In this document: in pieces, positions 58,320 through 64,000 of the stretch | How positions within the stretch are numbered: the stretch's first letter is position 1 | How the letters are laid out: each line of letters starts with the position of its first letter | From: Anaerocolumna sp. MB42-C2 | GTDB lineage: Bacteria; Bacillota; Clostridia; Lachnospirales; Lachnospiraceae | Direction: 5' to 3' | DNA length: 64,000 nt | Assembly (NCBI RefSeq): GCF_030913705.1 | Contig: NZ_CP133190.1 | Location: forward strand, 1,550,001 to 1,614,000 | Notes under the pieces: generated by a model | What the model saw: only the letters and a program-made list of their open reading frames with translations | Database searches by the model: none | Told to the model about the DNA's origin: nothing | Translations under genes and position numbers: made by a program

Positions 58320-59036
58320 TTATTCTTTCATTATCCTGATTAACCGCAAACTAATTAACAGAATTGCTATCCCTAAGATAATAAATTGCGGCAACACAAA
58401 GGATAATTGGAATTTCGCACTTTTCATGGCTTCAAAACCCCAGGTTGCAGGAAGCAGTTTACCTGCCAGTTCAAATGCTTTTGGCAGCATCGCAGCATCG
58501 AACATAATACCGGATAACATAAGAGAGGGCATATATACTATTTGGGAATAAATCGTCAGTTTTCCCTGGTCCTTTACATATAAACCAATAACACATCCCA
58601 CAGAAATGGACGTAATCAAAAAAAGTAACAGGAATATCACATAAAGCGGGATATTTTCAACCGCTTTAGTATGAAAAGTAACCGGTGTTAAAAAATATAT
58701 AATTACACTGACTATGCTTAAATGTATAAATGCTGATATAAAGTTACTAATGACACCAATCCATAATTTTATATTTCCGGCAATATAGGATTTTTTAATA
58801 TCACCGGTATAGGATTCACTTAACGATATGGGTACACCGAGCAACGCTCCGGTGGATACTGCAATCACCGTCAGTACTTCCAATAATACACTTTTCATAT
58901 TCGGATTGATCGAAGAGAATATTGCGCCCATAAAAGCCCAAAATCCCAGTGGAATTATATAATAAAGCAACAGGACATTTTTATTCCGTAAATTTCTCTT
59001 CCATTGCAAAATAATCGAATAAGCTAATACTTCCAT
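58320..59036 (-). CDS. ABC-2 type transporter permease
   Basis: A 238-residue protein with six hydrophobic segments in the ABC-2 pattern (NVLLLYYIIPLGFWAFMGAIF, LMLSGIMFDAAMLPKAFELAGKLLPATWGFEAM). It shares one base with the ATP-binding gene and is last in a four-gene operon headed by a LytTR regulator. It probably exports a peptide, lipid or toxic compound. Confidence 0.88.
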   Translation of the reverse strand: MEVLAYSIILQWKRNLRNKNVLLLYYIIPLGFWAFMGAIFSSINPNMKSVLLEVLTVIAVSTGALLGVPISLSESYTGDIKKSYIAGNIKLWIGVISNFISAFIHLSIVSVIIYFLTPVTFHTKAVENIPLYVIFLLLFLITSISVGCVIGLYVKDQGKLTIYSQIVYMPSLMLSGIMFDAAMLPKAFELAGKLLPATWGFEAMKSAKFQLSFVLPQFIILGIAILLISLRLIRIMKE

Positions 59037-59932
59037 CAGACTAAATCCTCCTTCGAAAACTCCATGAACTTTTCTTCTAACGTTGCATGGTTAATTTTAA
59101 CGTCCAGAACTTTTTGATTGTTCTCTTTATAAGTTTGTAAAAGCTCCAATAATGCATCGGATAAAACACCTGATTTATAATAAACATATCCATTATCCCT
59201 TTTTAGATATTCACTGAATTTTAAACTGCCTGTTTCATAAGAATTCTCTGTCTTTAGAGCAATTTCAGTTGTGTCGGTAAAAGCCGGAATCAATTCTTCT
59301 GCACTTCCGATATAACCGATTTTTCCCTCTTTCATAATAGCAATCCGGTCACATAATTTCTCAACCTCTGCCATATCATGAGAAGCCATAAGGACGGTTT
59401 TACCGGATTCTTTAAGTTTGCTTATTTCTTCGTGGAGAGCAACCTGGCCTTCCACGTCAAGCCCGGCAGTAGGTTCATCCAGAAATACAATTTCCGGATT
59501 ATGTACCAGCGCAAGAACTAAATGAAGTCTTCGTTTCTGCCCGGCAGATAAAGAGTCATATTGTTTGTGAATTACATTTTTAAGTCCGAATCGTTCTAAT
59601 AGATTCTTATTTGTTTTAACCTTATTAGCCAGACAAAATAAACGGTACGCTTCGTAGACTGTAATATTTCCCGGTAAAACACTGGATTGCAATTGGATAC
59701 CGATTAAACTGTGCAAATTGGTCTGATTCTCTTCTTTATTAAAAAATTGTATCCTGCCGCTGTCATATCGCTTTAACCCTTCCAGACATTCTAATGTAGT
59801 CGTTTTACCTGCTCCGTTTACACCAAGAAGTGCAAATATCTCACCTTTCTCTACCTGAAAGGAAACACCATGAAGCACTTCTTTTCCGTTATAACTTTTC
59901 ACCAGATCTTTTACATCCAATATAGCAGACAT
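59036..59932 (-). CDS. ABC transporter ATP-binding protein
   Basis: A 298-residue protein: Walker A LLGVNGAGKTTTLE (about 35-48), signature SLSAGQKRRLHLVLAL, Walker B IVFLDEPTAGLD, and switch ASHDMAEVEKLCDRIAIM. A C-terminal about 80-residue extension follows, as in drug/bacteriocin self-protection exporters. It works with the permease gene directly downstream. Confidence 0.93.
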   Translation of the reverse strand: MSAILDVKDLVKSYNGKEVLHGVSFQVEKGEIFALLGVNGAGKTTTLECLEGLKRYDSGRIQFFNKEENQTNLHSLIGIQLQSSVLPGNITVYEAYRLFCLANKVKTNKNLLERFGLKNVIHKQYDSLSAGQKRRLHLVLALVHNPEIVFLDEPTAGLDVEGQVALHEEISKLKESGKTVLMASHDMAEVEKLCDRIAIMKEGKIGYIGSAEELIPAFTDTTEIALKTENSYETGSLKFSEYLKRDNGYVYYKSGVLSDALLELLQTYKENNQKVLDVKINHATLEEKFMEFSKEDLV

Positions 59933-59933
59933 A

Positions 59934-60386
59934 TTACTCTCCTCCTTTTTCTTTTTCTTTATTCTCTTTATATTCCGCTAATTTTGTATTCATTAATTTC
60001 ACTCTTTTTCTTTGGATAACTCCTTTAATAAGTAAAATTATGATATATCCTGTTGTAAATAAACTGATGATAATTATAAAAAAGGACTTACCGCCAAATA
60101 TTCCCTGTCCGTTATCATACCAACGGAACATGAGGGAAAATGATATAATTACGATAAACGTAAAGATATAGGTTAATACGACCTGTAAATAATAGTTTAG
60201 CCGATTGGAAGAAAAAACCGCACCGATAAAAGAACAGCATGCAGCTAATCCAAAAGCCTCAATAATCATAAATACCGGAATGGAATCCAACCCGGATAAT
60301 ATAACTGCAACTGCCATAACCAATATCTCAATTGTATAAGATATAACTAATCCGAATAGAAAATTTAATAAAATTTTTTTATACAT
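59934..60386 (-). CDS. DUF3021 membrane protein
   Basis: A 150-residue protein with four hydrophobic segments (LNFLFGLVISYTIEILVMAVAVILSG, FMIIEAFGLAACCSFIGAVF) and a Lys/Glu-rich tail. DUF3021 proteins are nearly always encoded beside a LytTR DNA-binding protein and are thought to modulate it in the membrane. It is 1 nt upstream of the ATP-binding gene. Confidence 0.82.
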   Translation of the reverse strand: MYKKILLNFLFGLVISYTIEILVMAVAVILSGLDSIPVFMIIEAFGLAACCSFIGAVFSSNRLNYYLQVVLTYIFTFIVIISFSLMFRWYDNGQGIFGGKSFFIIIISLFTTGYIIILLIKGVIQRKRVKLMNTKLAEYKENKEKEKGGE

Positions 60387-60494
60387 ATTTATTCCTTCCT
60401 GTCATTATATTTCTTACTGGTTTTACTAACACCATGTTTCCCGGCATCCTCTAAACAAATATCTGCTTTGATCAAATTTCTAATGCCAGGCAGA

Positions 60495-60932
60495 TTATAT
60501 CCCTAATTTCTTTTTAAAATTATGTATATATTGTCTGGATATAATAATAGATTCCTCATTTTGCAGGATCGCTTTAATCCTTCCGTTCAACAGCGGAGTT
60601 ATCTGCTCTACTTTCATAAGATTTAAAATGGAAGATTTACTTACTCTGATTACACTGGTATCTGCAAATTTTTCCTCAATCTCATATAGTCTCAGACCTG
60701 TCTCATATACCTTGTTTTTTGTATAGATAAAAACTCTCTCATCCACTGTATCAAAGTAAAGAATATCTTCTAACTTTACAAAATAGGTTTTTCCTTCTGC
60801 TTTTCCCGTAATGGTATGGTTCAGTAACTGTATGGCCGATATGATTCGCTCTACCTCTTCCGTCTGACTTTGACATTTTATAGTAATCTCAGTTTCATTA
60901 ACATCCTTGGACTGTTCTATATTTATCCTCAA
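60495..60932 (-). CDS. LytTR DNA-binding regulator
   Basis: A 145-residue protein; the TTG start 10 nt after GGAGG is preferred over the ATG that contains the ribosome site. The C-terminal LytTR domain is clear: ILYFDTVDERVFIYTKNKVYETGLRLYEIEEKF, FIRVSKSSILNL-like and NGRIKAILQNEESIIISRQYIHNFKKKLG. With DUF3021 it forms a one-protein regulator plus membrane modulator pair that should control the downstream ABC genes. Confidence 0.88.
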   Translation of the reverse strand: MRINIEQSKDVNETEITIKCQSQTEEVERIISAIQLLNHTITGKAEGKTYFVKLEDILYFDTVDERVFIYTKNKVYETGLRLYEIEEKFADTSVIRVSKSSILNLMKVEQITPLLNGRIKAILQNEESIIISRQYIHNFKKKLGI

Positions 60933-61125
60933 GAGTTCTCTTCCTCCCATAGAGTTTCATTAATTCTATCTTACTATAATCTCTTTATTTTTCAATAGAT
61001 TTCCGGTTTCCTGCCATAATTTAGGATGTAAGTTGCATACTCATATGGTTATACTAAGAGTCTGGCTTGCCGGTCGGGTTTTTAATTCTTAGGAAGTTCG
61101 GAGAACTTTCTATGTATTAAAAAAA

Positions 61126-61150
61126 GAACAGGTTTTCCCTGCTCCTTTTA
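61126..61150 (-). terminator. Terminator of the hydrolase gene
   Basis: Minus strand GAGCAGG/CCTGTTC (61138-61144 with 61126-61132) followed by TTTTTTT. It lies about 30 nt downstream of the hydrolase stop. Confidence 0.8.
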
Positions 61151-61179
61151 TACCTGCAGCAATATGAATCTACCGTGAT

Positions 61180-62016
61180 TTAAAAACGCTTGAGCCATTT
61201 AATTATTCTTTCCACTGCTTCTATATATCTTTGCCCAACCAGAAGACCTGTATGAGTTGTTTTATATAGTCCTAAGTACTCCCCTCTTAGGTGCAGCGCT
61301 TCGGTCTGTCCCCGTCTGTCATCTTCTTCACTGTTTATCGCTTTGATAACCAGGCAAGGAGTCTTTATGAGACTGCTGTCAATGGATATCCCATCTTTCG
61401 CTCCAAAGAGAAAAGAAGAGGCCAGAAATGCATGTGTCGATTCCGCTGCCAGGTATTTTTTCTGAAATGTTATGTCCTCCGCTGATTCGTCCATGCTGTA
61501 TTCCTCATTCCGTTCCGGAGCAGGTACAATGATTCCCGGTTTCACATTTTCCGTATTTTCGTAGGGAGCCATATCATGCACTTCCCTGCTGATACTCGAA
61601 TCAATTAAAACCAAACCTGTTAATGAAATACTTTCCGCTGTTTTTTGGCACAGAATTCCTCCCATACTAAATCCAAGAATAATAGGTGGTTCACCACATT
61701 CCCTTATTACTTCCCCAATTACTTCCTTAATATCTTCCAAATAATCTTCAAAGTACACTTTCGTTAGATCCATAACCCTGCTTTTGTAATGACCTCTCAT
61801 ATTCATTACATAGCAATCCCATCCACCATTCACAAAATGGGGGATATATTTACTCCACATCCAGCTTCCCGTATAGGCACCATGTACCAATAACAAAGGA
61901 GGCCTTTTGTTCTTTGTACCGGCCCTTTCTATACCTTGGTATATTTCTAAGAATAAATCATTTTCTCCGATATATCTCTCCATATGATCCGGTAGTATTT
62001 TTGTATAATCTATCAT
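61180..62016 (-). CDS. Alpha/beta hydrolase
   Basis: A 278-residue protein with LLLVHGAYTGSWMWSKYIPHF (oxyanion HG), nucleophile Ser in ILGFSMGGILCQ (about 119), and a likely catalytic His in TTHTGLLVG near the C terminus. Esterase, lipase or acyl-hydrolase activity is likely; the substrate is unknown. A MarR-type operator lies 110-130 nt upstream, so it is probably controlled by the MarR regulator. Confidence 0.88.
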   Translation of the reverse strand: MIDYTKILPDHMERYIGENDLFLEIYQGIERAGTKNKRPPLLLVHGAYTGSWMWSKYIPHFVNGGWDCYVMNMRGHYKSRVMDLTKVYFEDYLEDIKEVIGEVIRECGEPPIILGFSMGGILCQKTAESISLTGLVLIDSSISREVHDMAPYENTENVKPGIIVPAPERNEEYSMDESAEDITFQKKYLAAESTHAFLASSFLFGAKDGISIDSSLIKTPCLVIKAINSEEDDRRGQTEALHLRGEYLGLYKTTHTGLLVGQRYIEAVERIIKWLKRF

Positions 62017-62127
62017 TTCTTATTTCCTTATAATCCGCAGACCTACTGCGCTATAGCCACAAATTAGAGTGAAAGAATTGTTCTCGTGGCTCCTTTTCTT
62101 TTTTATTTTCTATCACCTTTTGTTGTT

Positions 62128-62145
62128 TAGTTTGATATCAAACTA
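62128..62145. promoter_or_regulatory. MarR operator 1 (before the hydrolase)
   Basis: A perfect 18-bp palindrome TAGTTTGATATCAAACTA adjacent to a minus-strand TATAAT (62145-62150). It matches operator 2 at 17 of 18 bases. Confidence 0.8.
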
Positions 62146-62160
62146 TTATAATAAATAAAA

Positions 62161-62583
62161 TTAGAAGTTACTATAAATTTTATTAAGCATTTGAAATAAT
62201 ACCTCCTTTTCTTTATCTGATATGTCATTATAAAAAACCTTTAATACTTTTTGTGAAATCTCGTCAAATACGGGTTTTAAATCAAATCCTTTGACGGTAA
62301 GGGAAACATAAATGATTCTTGTATCCTCTTCATCTCTTTCCTTTTTCACATATCCAAGTTTGACTAATTTATCAACCAGCGCAGTAACGGTAGACTTATC
62401 TTTGCCGATTTTTGCGGCAATCTCTGCCATGGTCATCTTAGATTTATGAATAAGAGCAAAAATAATATCTCCATGAGATGTTACAAGTCCATCCACACCA
62501 TGTGCTGCCAATTCTGAAATAATCAGACGATTGACTTTCTCTCTGATCTTTGAAATTAATGAAATAATGTCGTTTGAATTCAT
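62161..62583 (-). CDS. MarR family regulator
   Basis: A 140-residue protein with the MarR fold: TSHGDIIFALIHKSKMTMAEIAAKIGKDKSTVTALVDKLVKLGYVKKERDEEDTRIIYVSLT. It starts just after a promoter that contains a copy of the same palindrome found upstream of the hydrolase, so it should repress both itself and the hydrolase. The inducer is unknown. Confidence 0.93.
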   Translation of the reverse strand: MNSNDIISLISKIREKVNRLIISELAAHGVDGLVTSHGDIIFALIHKSKMTMAEIAAKIGKDKSTVTALVDKLVKLGYVKKERDEEDTRIIYVSLTVKGFDLKPVFDEISQKVLKVFYNDISDKEKEVLFQMLNKIYSNF

Positions 62584-62589
62584 GGTTTC

Positions 62590-62618
62590 ATTATAGTTTT
62601 ATATCAAACTATTGTCAA
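62590..62618 (-). promoter_or_regulatory. marR-type gene promoter with operator 2 in the spacer
   Basis: Minus strand TTGACA (62613-62618), 17 nt, TATAAT (62590-62595): full consensus. TAGTTTTATATCAAACTA (62594-62611, one mismatch from operator 1) fills the spacer. Confidence 0.85.
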
Positions 62619-62723
62619 CATAAAATTTTATTACTATACAAAATAAATTTTCAGCACACCAAAACAGCCCTTGTTTCTCCGGTGCCATCTGTTATTATAG
62701 AAACACCTGATTCCACAGCATAC

Positions 62724-64000
62724 TTATAATGGCTTTACTCTCTGTCCAACAATCATTTCTACTGCATTGGCATATTTTAAGAGCTCGAAATCAGTTTTTG
62801 CTGTTAATATAATGCCATAAGGCATTCCGTTTTTGTATAAACCGCAGGGTACCGTTATACTGGGAAGTCCGGTATAGTGCAGAATATTATTTGTTATGAG
62901 CATAATACAGACATCAATATTCCTTAACTGATAACGGATCTTTTTTAACTCTTCCGTCCTGTCAGCCAATATTTCCTGGTATTCTGCCTGATTTTGGTTA
63001 CCCCATGTATTTTCCTCGGCTTCAATAAGGTATGATTGCCCATACCGTAATGTAAGGTCTTTATGCTCCATATTAAAATGAATAATATCCTTTAAACTCC
63101 GAATTGGATAACCGGCCGGCAGCTCTGACAAATAATGGTTTATGGCATTTTTGAATTCATATTTCATTAAAGGCATTACATTTTTTGTTGCCGGAATCTC
63201 TATTCTCTTTATATCCCCTCCTGCTGCTGCCAATTCTTTTATAATTTCATCCGTTTTTACAGTCTCTTCCTCTGTCATTACCTCTTTTCCCCATTCATTG
63301 ATTCCGACGGTAACTCCATCTAAATTAATAATATTATTTATCTTTATTTGAGTATTGGTCAGTTCAGAGAAAAGAATGGAAGCATCGGTTACCGTTCTTG
63401 TCATTGGACCGGCCGTGTCAAGAGTATTGCTGATTGGAATGATGCCTTTCCGGCTAATAGTGCCTATACTGGGTCTAAATCCTACAATACCATTCTTTAA
63501 CCCGGGAGCTATAATGGAATTACAGGTATCCGTACCAATGGAAGCAACACATAAATTAGCTGCTGTTGCAACTGCAGAACCTGAACTGGAGCCGGAGGGA
63601 TTCTCCGTAACTTTATAAGGCGATTTGACCTGACCTCCTCTTGAGCTGTAACCACTGGGCATATCTTGTGTCATATAGTTGGCAAATTCCGTCATATTAG
63701 TCTTACCAAGAATAATCGCTTTGCTTTCCCTTAATCCCTTAACCAGATCAGCATCGGAGGCCGCAATTGAATCTGCTAAAGCTAATGATCCTGCTGAGGT
63801 ATGCATAAAATCAGCGGTATCAATGTTATCTTTTATAAGAATCGGAATACCGGCTAACATTCCGGCTCCTTTGAACCCTTTTTTATCTAATTGATCTGCA
63901 ATTTCTATTGCCTCCTGATTTATCTCGATCACACTGTTTAATCCATTCTCTCCCTGATCCAATAATTGAATCCGTTTTATGTAGTGCTGCACTAACTCTT
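62724..64000 (-). CDS. Amidase signature family enzyme, 5' end outside window
   Basis: At least 425 residues, open to the right edge. It has catalytic Lys in GIPILIKDN, the amidase signature GSSSGSAVATAANL with cis-Ser, and the nucleophile region IGTDTCNSIIAPGLKNGIVGFRPSIG. The family hydrolyses carboxamides; GatA-like, indoleacetamide- and peptide-amidase members exist. With no gatB/gatC nearby it is more likely a stand-alone amidase. The true start is missing. Confidence 0.9.
   Translation of the reverse strand, partial: ELVQHYIKRIQLLDQGENGLNSVIEINQEAIEIADQLDKKGFKGAGMLAGIPILIKDNIDTADFMHTSAGSLALADSIAASDADLVKGLRESKAIILGKTNMTEFANYMTQDMPSGYSSRGGQVKSPYKVTENPSGSSSGSAVATAANLCVASIGTDTCNSIIAPGLKNGIVGFRPSIGTISRKGIIPISNTLDTAGPMTRTVTDASILFSELTNTQIKINNIINLDGVTVGINEWGKEVMTEEETVKTDEIIKELAAAGGDIKRIEIPATKNVMPLMKYEFKNAINHYLSELPAGYPIRSLKDIIHFNMEHKDLTLRYGQSYLIEAEENTWGNQNQAEYQEILADRTEELKKIRYQLRNIDVCIMLITNNILHYTGLPSITVPCGLYKNGMPYGIILTAKTDFELLKYANAVEMIVGQRVKPL

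Overview
The window looks like a low-GC Clostridia chromosome, most likely a Lachnospiraceae member. This rests on AT-rich intergenic DNA, strong AGGAGG ribosome sites, consensus sigma-A promoters and the families present; no rRNA or marker gene allows a species call. No tRNA, rRNA or CRISPR array was seen.

From 1 to about 47.7 kb lies a mobile element with the full gene set of a siphovirus-like (HK97-type) prophage, almost all on the minus strand. In transcription order (right to left) it holds: a sigma-like regulator and replication/recombination genes (39.6-29.1 kb: family A DNA polymerase, DUF2815, DUF2800, BRO antirepressor, primase-helicase, VRR-NUC, SNF2-type helicase, ArpU-like activator); HNH nuclease and small terminase (28.4-27.4 kb); a cargo block between the two terminase subunits (27.4-21.2 kb: two DNA methyltransferases, an amidoligase, a gamma-glutamylcyclotransferase-like protein and DUF4314/DUF5049 proteins); large terminase, portal, ClpP-like protease, capsid and connector genes (21-14.6 kb); tail genes with a programmed -1 frameshift (14.6-4.2 kb); holin and amidase (4.2-1.6 kb); and a large serine recombinase cut by the left edge. 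A plus-strand gene with its own promoter and operator (12.97 kb) sits inside the late operon.

Between the early genes and the element's right end are a structured non-coding stretch (39.7-40.35 kb), a plus-strand gene with a C-terminal Cys cluster, and a complete LlaJI-type restriction-modification operon (47.4-41.7 kb: controller, two m5C methyltransferases, McrB-like AAA+ protein, PD-(D/E)XK nuclease).

At 47718-47753 there is a 36-bp near-copy of the 3' end of the host gene rlmD (50313-50348). It keeps the reading frame and supplies its own stop codon. Both copies have 29-bp-spaced repeats about 110 bp to their left. I read this as two related elements integrated in tandem at the rlmD 3' end: the prophage with its R-M cargo, then a 2.6-kb remnant carrying a truncated serine recombinase, a TSUP permease and an unknown protein.

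From 50.3 kb rightward is ordinary chromosome: rlmD with a striking hexapeptide repeat tract, a radical SAM protein, a GNAT, an HD-GYP protein, a frameshifted tyrosine recombinase, an ArsR-like regulator with an MFS exporter, a LytTR-DUF3021-ABC operon, a MarR regulator with an alpha/beta hydrolase sharing two matching operators, and an amidase cut by the right edge.

The most novel signals are a bipartite element with fixed 19-nt spacing and a variable-sequence hairpin, repeated before three prophage operons; a C-terminal module shared by the amidoligase and a neighbouring protein; the pseudoknot-type RNA and multi-hairpin non-coding block at 39.7-40.35 kb; and the tandem attachment sites at rlmD.
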